Positions 45,358 through 53,890 of a stretch of 64,000 nt of DNA are shown piece by piece. The stretch comes from Lampris incognitus (lineage: Eukaryota; Chordata; Actinopteri; Lampriformes; Lampridae), in contig NC_079216.1 of NCBI RefSeq assembly GCF_029633865.1, positions 25,393,136 to 25,457,135 of the forward strand, read 5' to 3'. How positions within the stretch are numbered: position 1 is the first letter of the stretch; the number at the start of each line of letters is the position of its first letter. Made by a program: the position numbers and the translations under genes. A model generated the notes under the pieces. The model did not search any database. It saw only the letters and a program-made list of their open reading frames with translations, and was not told the origin of the DNA.

Positions 45358-45564
45358 TGACCGGGGAACATAGGACCTTTCTTTATAAATAGGGTCCTAT
45401 GTTCCCCTGCACATACAAAACGGGGAACATAGGACCCTCTTGGGGAAAAGTGGGGAATATAGGGCCCTCTGTATACAAAAAGGTCCGATATTCCCCGGTC
45501 TCATACAAAGCGGGGAACACAGGACCCGGGGACTATAGGACCCGGGGACTATAGGGAGGACCCC
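45358..45564. repeat. Element C right subterminal and terminal repeats
   Basis: About eight copies of cggggaacataggacc in both orientations, ending cccggggactatagggagga and cccc. The end is inverted relative to the left end. Confidence 0.75.
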
Positions 45565-45573
45565 TACTTCTAC
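45565..45573. repeat. 9-bp TSD of element C, right
   Basis: tacttctac, identical to 26161-26169. Confidence 0.9.
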
Positions 45574-47520
45574 CACCGGTTCATCCCCCGGGCTGCCGAT
45601 CTCCTCCGCCCCCTATATGAGGCTCTGAAGGGCACAGCCCCCAAATACACCGTGGACTGGTCTGCAGAGAGGGACAAGGCTTTTAAGGATGTGAAGGCCG
45701 CCCTGGCTGACGCGGCGATGCTGGCACACCCTGTCTGGAGCGCCCATCGCCATCACGACGGATGCTTCGGACTACGCTGTCGGAGCGGTTTACGAGCAGT
45801 GGGTGAGCGGCGCGTGGCAGCCGCTTGCCTTCTTCAGCCGGCAGTTGAACCTGAGAGAGCGCAAATACAGCACCTTTGATCGTGAGCTGCTTGGCCTTTT
45901 CCTCGCTGTTAGGCACTTTCGTTTCCTACTGGAGGGCCGTCAGTTCACGGCTTTCGTCGATCACAAACGTCTGGTGTTCGCGACGGCCAAGGTGGCAGAG
46001 CCGTGGTCAGCCCGCCAGCAGCGACAGTTGGCCTACATCTCTGAGTTTACCACCGACGTGAGGCATGTCGCTGGGAAGTCCAACCCGGTCGCCGACTGTC
46101 TCTCCCGGGCCATCACTGGTGCCGCCCATTTGGGGCTCGACTACAGCCTGATGGCGGCTGACCAGGCCGCCGACCCAGGAGTGCAGGCATGCAGGACCAC
46201 CGTCACAGGGCTGCAGTTGGAGGATGCGGCTTTCGACGACGCCGGCGCCACGCTCCTGTGCGACGTCTCTACGGGTCAGCCCCAACCCGTCGTTCCGACT
46301 GCTTGGAGGCGGCGGGTTTTCGACGCGGTCCATGGGCTGTCTCACCCTGGCAGAAAGCCTTCACAGAGGTTGGTGGCGGCAAAGTTTGTCTGGCATGGAC
46401 TCAAAAAGGACGTGAGGGACTGGGCTGACACCTGTGTGGAGTGCCAACGCTCCAAAGTGCTCCGGCACGTCAAAGCGCCCCTGATACCTTTCACGGTACC
46501 TGAGAGGAGGTTCGACCACGTGAATGTGGACCTGGTAGGCCCCCTACCCCCCTCCCGTGGTTTCACATACCTGCTCACCATGGTCGACAGGACCACGCGA
46601 TGGCCAGAGGCCGTCCCGCTTTCGTCCACGACAGCGCCTGAGGTTGCCCGAGCGTTCATCGGAACCTGGATCGCCCGCTTTGGCACCCCATCTGCCCTCT
46701 CCTCGGACAGAGGGCTGCAATTCATGTCAGCGCTCTGGGGAGGAGATCGCCGCGGGTTTAGGGGTGAGGCTCCATCGCACCACAGCGTATCACCCTCAAT
46801 CGAATGGATTGGTCGAGAGGTTCCATCGCTCGATGAAGGCCGCATTGCGGGCTACCCTCAAGGACGACCGCTGGGTCAACAAACTGCCTTGGGTCATGCT
46901 TGGGCTCAGGACTGCCCCCAAGGAGGACCTCCAGTCCTCATCCGCCAAACTGGTCTACGGACAGCCACTTCGGGTCCCGGGGGATTTCCTTCCCACCGCC
47001 ACAGCTCCCTGGTCCGCCAGCTGCCAACGGACTGCGCTGCAGGAGAAAGCCAGGGCTTTGGCACCGGTCCCCACTTCTCAGCATGGCGGCTCTCAGTCCT
47101 ACGTCCCCACGGAGCTGCGGTCGGCGGAGTATGTTTTCATGCGTTACGACGCACACCGCGGTCCCCTGCAGCCCCCCTACGACGGCCCATTTCGGGTACG
47201 GGACACTGGAGATAAGCACTTTGTGGTGGAGGTTGGCAGCAGGCTGGAGCGGGTTTCTATGGACCGCCTCAAGCCTGCTCACCTGGACTTAGACCGCCCT
47301 GTTGGTCTTGCCCTGCCCCCACGGCGGGGGCGGGGCGCCCCCCGGCCCTGCCCCCGTCCCCCGGCGAGCCGCCCCCTGCTTCCCCAGCCCCTCCCTTTCC
47401 CCGGTCCAGCTATGAGGACTCTGCTGCTTTGCCTGGGGTTAACCAGCCCCCAGCTCCTGTTCAGCGGAGCCGTTGGGGCAGAGAGATCCGCCTCCCTCGC
47501 CACACTGACTTTTCGTATTA
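45574..47520 (+). pseudogene. Gypsy-A RNase H and integrase
   Basis: It resumes the RT-RNase H connection directly at the TSD (RFIPRAADLLRPLYEALKG). RNase H-like: TTDASDYAVGAVYEQ, PLAFFSRQLNLRERKYSTFD, EFTTDVRHVAGKSNPVADCL. Integrase: zinc finger HGLSHPGRKPSQ to CVECQRSK, core VNVDLVGPLPP, LSSDRGLQFMSALW, then after a frame change near 46735 AYHPQSNGLVERFHRSMKAA (D-D-E). The C-terminal part has RSAEYVFMRYDAHRGPLQPP and VSMDRLKPAH. A Pro/Arg-rich tail and a further frame change lead to a stop at 47518-47520. The G-rich purine tract tggggggacg directly precedes the 3' LTR. Confidence 0.87.
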
Positions 47521-47542
47521 AGGCGAATTCTGGGGGGACGTG

Positions 47543-47748
47543 TGTAGTGGTTATGGGGATACATAACTCCCCTTATTGAGCTAGTAGGAACATTGGTTTA
47601 CAGCTGCTGTTTTCTCTGTTCGGGTTTGCAGTGATACACTTCCGCTGCGCGGGCTTTTGTTGTTGTTGTAATGGTGGAAGGAATAAATGGTGCACGCTGT
47701 GTAGCCGAAAGAGAAAGTTGTCACGACTCCTGCTTGAGCCCCTCTACA
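47543..47748 (+). repeat. Gypsy-A 3' LTR
   Basis: 206 bp, tgtagtggttatgg to cccctctaca. The TSD ccgt follows at 47749-47752. Confidence 0.93.
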
Positions 47749-47752
47749 CCGT

Positions 47753-47787
47753 AATACAACGAGTAAGGGCGCCATCAAATAACAACA
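47753..47787 (-). repeat. Copia-1 5' LTR, outer part
   Basis: aatacaacgagtaagg to aataacaaca matches the outer end of the 3' LTR (9608-9642). It closes the whole nest. Confidence 0.85.
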
Positions 47788-47809
47788 CGTAACAAGAGAA
47801 AAAGGGACG

Positions 47810-48216
47810 TGATGCCTAATATTATTATTGAGGCTAGCGCACACTACTTTGATGAGTCAGAAGCAGCATTCAGAATCGCTTACTGTATTAAAAAAGAATG
47901 GATGTCATTCGTGAAGATGGGCCCCTTAATAGAACTGCAAGAACAAAGCAGGTCTAAAATGGGAAACGTACATAGATCAGACCGCTTGTGTGCCGAGATT
48001 ACAGCCAATTTAGCCAGCAAAATTAAACGCACAATAACATCCCATCTGAAAAAGCAAACTCGCCGATTAGCATCTCAATACATGAAAGCTCGGTGTATAG
48101 GATCACTAACCTCATCATCTACCATAGGTCTGACATCAGTGGCAATGGTGATGTTGAGTCTTACCTTTTGCAAAAGGCTCGCCCGGTTCTTTGATTCAGG
48201 TCGACATAGCAAATAA
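47810..48216 (+). pseudogene. hAT/KIAA1586-like protein fragment
   Basis: Open from 47809 with EASAHYFDESEAAFRIAYCI, KMGPLIELQEQ, LCAEITANLASKI. After a frame change near 48065, another frame gives HESSVYRITNLIIYHRSDIS and GNGDVES. This order matches the part of hAT-derived, KIAA1586/C17orf113-like proteins that leads into an RNase H-like core. In those proteins the first catalytic Asp lies in a DES motif, which here reads HES. No BED finger, later core or dimerisation region is present. It lies in the DNA that flanks copia-1, so it predates that insertion or is an unrelated neighbour. Confidence 0.5.
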
Positions 48217-48280
48217 GAAGTCAGACGGCTTCTTGCTGGTTCGTGATGGTTTATTTGGCACACAACAAACAGTTCACATG

Positions 48281-49006
48281 TGTAACGGGGGCAGTCCTAT
48301 GCTGTTCTATGCTGGTCATCCTGCTGCACGCCCGTCACTCTCATCGTTAGCTCTGCGTTGTGTTCTAGTTGGGTAGGGCCCCAGGTGTTGTGGGGGGCCC
48401 TCAGTCTCTCATCATCATCATCATCATCATCATCATGATCAAGGAAGGAGGGGGGACACACAGGACTCTATTTGGCCCACCTTGCCATTTATTTTGGTTT
48501 CAAACCCTTCGACAAACGTCCAGTCCTCCAGCGGGAGCGGTGTTTCTTACGGACGTGGGGGTCGAAGTTCAACCACTGCCCAGACTTCACTCGTGTGCAT
48601 TAGAAGGAGAAACCGTCCACGGGACTCCGATGTAAGAAAGGATAAACAAGTATTTTATCCCACAGCTTGCAGTATCTTCTTACAGGGATACTCAAGGTTA
48701 CGTTCTCCTCAACCAGCAAAACTGTCCTACCGTAAGAAACACGCGTGGCTCGGCTCGATCGCTGCTTGAGACTCCTCCCACAAAACAAAAATGGCCTCTC
48801 CCGCGTTCCCTCTTCCGTGTACCCACAAGACCTCTCTCTTAAAGCGACAGTACACGTATATGACGGTCGTTGTAAAACATACATAAAAGTAAATAATGAC
48901 ATAAAATAAAATGTAGTAAACACAAATAACAGCACACAGACAGGATTTGGTGATATTTCATACTCAAACAAAATAAAATAAAAACATTAATTTTAACCTG
49001 GTTACA
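48281..49006 (-). mobile_element. Solo LTR of the gypsy-B family (B3)
   Basis: 726 bp, tgtaacgggggcag to cctggttaca, with the TSD catg on both sides (48277-48280, 49007-49010). No internal sequence is present, so it arose by LTR-LTR recombination. The (ATC)n tract is longer than in B2. Confidence 0.92.
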
Positions 49007-49075
49007 CATGCTGCAGCGCTGGAGACGTACCCTCGGTGCAACCGGGAGTCGTCTGCCAAATAACAGAAACACATA

Positions 49076-49078
<3 letters not shown>

Positions 49079-49144
<66 letters not shown>
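49079..49144. repeat. (AT)n microsatellite
   Basis: About 32 perfect AT units. Confidence 0.95.
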
Positions 49145-49149
<5 letters not shown>

Positions 49150-49269
49150 TAATAGCTAAATAACTAGACATTCATAATAAAATATGCTTATAGTGTACCT
49201 TGCCTTACCCTTTTCTGCAGTGAAGCTCCGTTTTTCGGCCATGGCTATCAGCAGTGAGCAGAGAAATGC

Positions 49270-49450
49270 TGTATAGGGCGTGCGACTTCCTTAAGCACGA
49301 GTGCGCTTTAATAAAATGTGTGCGCGACTTAGTAAAGCGTGCGTGCGACTTACTAAATTGAGCATGCGACTTAATATTGCATGCGTGCGAGTTGAAATAG
49401 TTTTATTCCCATGTCACCTCCCGGGCTCCGTACCTCCCGGGCTCCGTAAA
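49270..49450 (-). repeat. Terminal-type repeat rich in CGCACGC, minus-oriented copy
   Basis: Related to 9330-9505 in reverse orientation. The block acctcccgggctccgt occurs twice in tandem (about 49416-49448). It lies just downstream of the minus-strand gene remnant at 49463-50379, so it may be that transposon's end. Confidence 0.5.
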
Positions 49451-49462
49451 GCATACAGAATG

Positions 49463-50379
49463 TCAAATGTCAGGTTCTTCAGACACATTTGGGGACAAAT
49501 TTTGACATTCTGCCCAGCAGGTGCAGAACTCCGTATGAAGATGGCCAACAGAGAGGCACTGGCACTTTCCACTGTCTCCACATTTTGCATCTTTGCAATA
49601 CAATTGAGTAATGTCTCTCACTTCTGTATGTGCTGGGGGTGTCGTAAATAGGACTGGACCAATGGCTCCATCTCTGACAATCCATCCCTTGCCGATAGGA
49701 CTGAAACATTGCTCTTTGCACATGTTGTTCAAATGCATCCTCTGTTGGTGGCAGATTTGCAGAGGCTGCATCTGTTGTTGGTGCAATTATGGACTTCAGT
49801 TCATTCAAGTTTGTGCACATTCGTCCATTTTCCTTTTTCTTTTTTTTCGTAAAGCAGAAGCGCAAATTCTCTTGCTACTGGCAAAGACTTATCCAAGCCT
49901 GCAGAGAGTCCAGAATGAGTCAGATCTTTGAGCTGGCTGAGATGGTCTTGAGTTTGGTGAATGCTGTAGTCTTTCCTATTCTGTACAAACTACTTGTGTC
50001 ACAGCCAGTGAGTGCATGACATGCTGATAGACAGTTGGACATATCTTTTCCAAGTTTCTCTGATATGGTGTTGATGGGGACACATCTCTCTCTCATTCCA
50101 TGGCCTGCATGCATGTACACTAGAAATGAGCCAAACATTCCTTTACTTGCATAATAAATCAGCAGTACTTCCACATATGTGTATGGCATGTAACACAATT
50201 CTTGTGTCAGCCTCCTCCTGATCACTGTACAGAAATGTCAAACTTCTGACTCCTGCTTTGCATATGCTCTTCACCTCATCGCCTTTGTCAAATCCACCTG
50301 CCAAGATGATGGAGTAATCTGAGTGTATTCTCTGTGGGGTTGCAGTGATGATGTAGTTGCTCACAAATATGCACACCAC
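49463..50379 (-). pseudogene. Remnant of transposon-associated PIN/FEN-like plus CXC protein
   Basis: Minus-strand pieces in order: YSIILAGGFDKGDEVKSI and SDQEEADTRIVLHAIH (50379-50143); after a frame change, YYASKGMFGSFLVYMHAGHG and ACHALTGCDTSSLYRIGKTT (50225-49920); then NELKSIIAPTTDAASANLPP and a Cys-rich end YCKDAKCGDSGKCQCLSVGH, TEFCTCWAECQN (49865-49463). The EEAD motif and the TGCD...GIGK-like block resemble the acidic and H3TH motifs of FEN1/XPG nucleases, and the end resembles a tesmin/TSO1 CXC domain. I know this combination as a multicopy, apparently transposon-borne gene in fish and invertebrates. The enzymatic reading is an inference. Several frameshifts make it dead. Confidence 0.55.
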
Positions 50380-50620
50380 AGTCTTGTTTCCACTACTCCT
50401 CAGGTTCTTCCATCACTTGCACCTCTCCTTTGCCTCTCCAGGTCTTTGATTGACTGGGTTGTCATACCTGTCAAATACTAACTAAACTAAGGCCTTTTTT
50501 GAGGACTTGCTGCTAGACTATAAGGAAGGCACAACATCATTGTGATGTTTTGTGTCTCACAGCAATAAATGGACAGACAACGACTGGCGTGAACGATGAT
50601 TTTAGTGAAGTCTCACATGA
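50380..50620. other. Flank between nuclease-like remnant and Tc1 element
   Basis: No feature seen beyond weak coding-like remnants near 50380-50460. Confidence 0.4.
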
Positions 50621-50622
50621 TA

Positions 50623-52202
50623 CACTGCTAAAAAAAATAAAGGGAACACATAAGCAATGCAATGTAGCTCCAAGTCAATCACACTTTTGAGATATCAACC
50701 TGTCCAGTTAGGAAGCAACACTGATTTGTGAATCAATTTCACCTGTTGGCAAATTGTCTAATTTCCACCAGGTGGAAATTAGACACTTTGCAAGACAACC
50801 CCTATAAAAGGAATGGATTTGCAGGTGGTGGCCACAGACCATTTGCCTGTCTTCATCTTTTCTGGCCGATCTTTGGTTAGTTTTTCATTTTGCTAGTGCC
50901 CTCACCACTAGAGGTGACATGAGGCGGTATCTGCAACCTACAGAAGTTGCTCAGGTAGTGCAGCTCATCCAGGATGGCACATCAATGCGTGCTGTGGCAA
51001 GAAGATTTGATGTGTCTCCCAGCACAGTGTCCAGAGCATGGAGGAGGTACCAGGAGACAGGCCAGTACACCAGGAGACGTGGAGGGGGCCGCAGGAGGAC
51101 AACAACCCCGCAGCAGGACCGCTATCTGGTCCTTTGTGCAAGGAGGAACAGGAGGAGCACTGCCGGAGCCCTACAAAACGACCTTCAACAGGCCACTAAT
51201 GTGCAGGTTTCTGCTCAAACAGTGAGAAACAGAATGCATGAGGATGGTATGAGGGCCCGACGTCCACAATTGGGGCCTGTGCTCACAGCCCAACACCGTG
51301 CAGCGCGATTGACCTTTGCCAGAGAACATCTTGGTTGGCAGATTCGCCATTGGCGCCCTGTGCTCTTCACAGATGAGAGCAGGTTCACACTGAACACATG
51401 TGACAGACGTGAGAGAGTCTGGAGACGCTGTGGAGAACGTTCTGCTGCCTGCAACATCCTCCAGCATGACCGGTTTGGCGGTGGGTCAGTGATGGTCTGG
51501 GGAGGCATATCCTTGGAGGGCCGCACAGACCTCTACGTGCTAGCCAGAGGTACCATGACTGCCATTAGGTACCGGGATGAGATCCTCAGACCCATTGTCA
51601 GACCATATGCTGGTGCAGTGGGCCCTGGGTTCCTGCTCATGCATGACAATGCTCGTCCTCATGTGGCCAGAGTGTGTCAGCAGTTCCTGTATGTCGAGGG
51701 CATTGATGCTATGGACTGGCCTGCACGTTCCCCAGACCTGAATCCAATCGAGCACCTCTGGGACATCATGTCTCGTACCATCTGCCAACGCGATGTCGCA
51801 CCACAGACTGTCCAGGAGTTGACCGATGCCCTGATCCAGGTCTGGGAGGAGATCCCTCAGGAGACCATCCGTCGTCTCATCAGGAGCATGCCCAGACGTT
51901 GTAGGGAGTGCATACAGGCACGTGGAGGCTACACACAATACTGAGCCTCATTTTGAATCGTCTTGAAGAATTTCCACAGAAGTTGGATCAGCCTATGTTC
52001 TCATTTTCCACTTTGATTTTGAGTATGATTCTGAATCCAGACCTTAATGGGCTAATGATTTTGATTTCCATTGATCATTCTTAGGTTATTTTGCTCTAAA
52101 CACATTCCTCTGTCTAATAAATAAAGATTTTCAGCTGAAATATTTCATTCATCGAGGTCTATATTGTGTTTTTAGGTGTTCCCTTTATTTTTTTGAGCAG
52201 TG
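50623..52202 (+). mobile_element. Intact Tc1-like transposon (DD34E)
   Basis: 1580 bp between TA dinucleotides (50621-50622, 52203-52204). Terminal inverted repeats of 27 bp start cactgctaaaaaaaata on the left and cactgctcaaaaaaata on the right, with one mismatch. It carries a full-length open transposase. Confidence 0.95.
50919..51944 (+). CDS. Tc1-like transposase, DD34E, apparently intact
   Basis: 341 codons without interruption. N-terminal paired helix-turn-helix DNA-binding region: [36 protein letters not shown]. An Arg-rich GGGRRRTTT stands in the place of the GRPR-like hook. Catalytic core: D152 in LFTDESRF, D243 in MHDNARPH, E278 in NPIEHLWD, with 34 residues between the last two. 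A glycine-rich box [12 protein letters not shown] is present. The length and both catalytic blocks are normal for Tc1 family cut-and-paste transposases. Start chosen at the first ATG, about 300 bp inside the left inverted repeat. Confidence 0.95.
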   Translation: MRRYLQPTEVAQVVQLIQDGTSMRAVARRFDVSPSTVSRAWRRYQETGQYTRRRGGGRRRTTTPQQDRYLVLCARRNRRSTAGALQNDLQQATNVQVSAQTVRNRMHEDGMRARRPQLGPVLTAQHRAARLTFAREHLGWQIRHWRPVLFTDESRFTLNTCDRRERVWRRCGERSAACNILQHDRFGGGSVMVWGGISLEGRTDLYVLARGTMTAIRYRDEILRPIVRPYAGAVGPGFLLMHDNARPHVARVCQQFLYVEGIDAMDWPARSPDLNPIEHLWDIMSRTICQRDVAPQTVQELTDALIQVWEEIPQETIRRLIRSMPRRCRECIQARGGYTQY

Positions 52203-52204
52203 TA

Positions 52205-52684
52205 TATCTACATATGGCAGCTGGCTTCCTGACTGAACGTAAGTGCCTGACTATCTAGCTGGCTACCATATCCTCCTATCAGTAGGGGGCGTACTGAGAC
52301 TAGAGCCCAGTCAGCTTGTGGACATTACATCACTCTTTTTTCTTTTTTTGAACAATAACTCAGTTTCAATTTCCGAAGTGCTACTGAAGTACTTTCCTTA
52401 TAAGCATTCTCAAGTATCCATAATAGAAAATAAAAACCCACAATGGCCTTAACTTATTCCTTACTTGCAATAAATGCATTTGCTGTAGCTGTCCATGAAA
52501 CAACAACTGAAGTCAATTTCTGTAGTGCAACCAAAACAGTCCTTTACTTTGTGCTTGAAGCTTGCTTGTATAGAACAGTGCATAGAACAATACGCCTTGT
52601 TTGTAAACAGTCTCAAATGACAACAGTCAGTCCATGAGATTGAATAATCTCTCAGTCCACAACAGTTCATATTGGTTCGTGAGA
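52205..52684. other. Non-coding flank
   Basis: AT-rich. I see no gene or clear repeat. Confidence 0.45.
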
Positions 52685-52975
52685 CTACTCATACTCACGG
52701 AGGTAGGGAGGACGACGTCGGTTGCGCCGAACAGGATATCTCGGCGGAGGTGTGTTGATGACAGTCTCGTCACTATCATCATCTGGCTGTGGTGGAATGC
52801 TCTGGAGCTCAGTCGGGATTTTCTTGAAAAAGGACAAGTTCCTTGTGATGGAGTGTCCATCCCTTGTTGCCATGACCATCGAGCCTTTGATCTTGGATAC
52901 AGTGTGGTTCACCACTGTAGGGTGTGGTGAGCTTGTTGAGCTTAGGCTGGCGGAGGAGCACAGTGTCTCCTGGGG
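52685..52975 (-). pseudogene. Ty3/gypsy integrase C-terminal fragment
   Basis: The minus strand reads GDTVLLRQPKLNKLTTPYS, then in a shifted frame HTVSKIKGSMVMATRDGHSI, TRNLSFFKKIP and, at the end, YPVRRNRRRPPYLREYE with a stop. This is the usual end of a gypsy Pol polyprotein (post-integrase GPY/F region and tail). No LTR or upstream Pol was found nearby. Confidence 0.65.
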
Positions 52976-53587
52976 TTAGAGTACTTTTAGTATTACATAT
53001 TTTGCTACTTTCAGTAGGCTACTAGTGAATGATAATGAGTAATAATATCAGGGACACTTGAGAAATATTAGGCCTACCTGTTTCGAGGTTTAGCCAGTGC
53101 AGCATCAATTCTGTATCGGGGCTCTTGTCTAGTTTATCTCAACACTACCCCACACTGCCTCGGCTCAGTCTCAGGCCTGTCACTCAGTCCATCCCATATG
53201 ACAATCTGACACTGTTTACATTTGCTTGATTTCTGTCAACGGCTATATACATGGCTTGGATGTGCTATACAACTGATTGTCCACTAAAATTAAATGCTTC
53301 ACAAAGTTTTTTTCCCCTAGCCATAAGGACTTTGAATTCCTCCATATAGTCTCCTCCTCACACACCATTGGCATAAACACACACATTCACCTAATTGTTA
53401 TGCGTGATATGTTTATTTCTGTTATTGTGTAACTGTATTGTTCGTGATAATATGAGGAGTGTCTGTTGTTGTCCATGTATGTATTTTGCTGCAGAGTGTA
53501 ATGTGTACCAAAAACAAATTCCACCGGCCTTGGTTGTGTGGCTAACAAAACAATCTATCTATGTATATGTATATCTATATCTATATA
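52976..53587. other. Non-coding stretch
   Basis: No supported gene. A short TATC/TATA-rich tract is at 53555-53590. Confidence 0.45.
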
Positions 53588-53890
53588 TACAGTGCATCCG
53601 GAAAGTATTCACACCCCTTCACTTTCCCCACATTTTGTTATGTTACAGCCTTATTCCAAAATGGATTAAATTCATTTTTTTCCCTCATCAATCTACACAC
53701 AATACCCCATAATGACAAAGCGAAAAAGGTTTTTGTAGAATTTTTTTTAAATTTATTAAAAATAAAAAACTGAAATATTGCATGTACATAAGTATTCACA
53801 CCTTTTATTCAGTACTTGGTTGAGGCACCCTTGGCAGCGATTACAGCCTCAAGTCTTCTTGGGTATGAAGCTACAAGCTTGGCACACCTA

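Larger units (their letters stand above)
26170..45564. mobile_element. Element C: Mutator-like DNA transposon with FLYWCH gene
   Basis: The ends are inverted: left ggggccgtgcctatagtccc, right (reverse complement) ggggtcctccctatagtccc. The TSD is 9 bp, as in Mutator-like elements. Roughly 17 copies of a ggtcctatgttccccg-type motif in both orientations fill the terminal 200-240 bp. Its own sequence is about 3.0 kb after removal of gypsy-B2 and a SINE. The only coding sign is a FLYWCH zinc-finger frame on the minus strand (43661-44041). No MULE catalytic domain is visible, so it seems non-autonomous or decayed. Confidence 0.78.
13886..47748 (+). mobile_element. Gypsy-A: CsRn1-like Ty3/gypsy element, split three times
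   Basis: It is bounded by 206-bp LTRs (13886-14091 and 47543-47748) with TG...CA ends and the 4-bp TSD ccgt (13882-13885, 47749-47752). Its own sequence is about 4.36 kb. A Gag CHCC cluster and a tRNA-Trp-type primer site are both recorded for the CsRn1 clade. Gypsy-B1, copia-2 and Mutator-like element C interrupt it, each with a matching TSD. LTRs differ at six of 206 positions by hand count. The coding region has several frameshifts. Confidence 0.9.
9571..47787 (-). mobile_element. Copia-1: Ty1/copia element, outermost layer of the nest
   Basis: Gag, protease, integrase and a partial RT are readable on the minus strand between a truncated 3' LTR (9571-9642) and a split 5' LTR (13670-13885 plus 47753-47787). 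A primer-binding site complementary to the anticodon region of initiator tRNA-Met lies next to the 5' LTR. The two LTR pieces share gcgtaatacaatgagtaagg-type sequence and the terminal aacaaca. After subtracting gypsy-A and the SINE, its own sequence is about 3.9 kb. The left LTR has lost its outer part, so no TSD can be verified. The coding region has frameshifts, stops and a large RT/RNase H deletion. Confidence 0.85.

Noticed and set aside
49079..49171. IYIYIY frame on the minus strand
   Set aside because: Translation of an (AT)n microsatellite.
9330..49450. One giant transposon with the CGCACGC repeats as its terminal inverted repeats
   Set aside because: The orientation places the gene remnant outside, not inside, the pair, so two separate copies are more likely.
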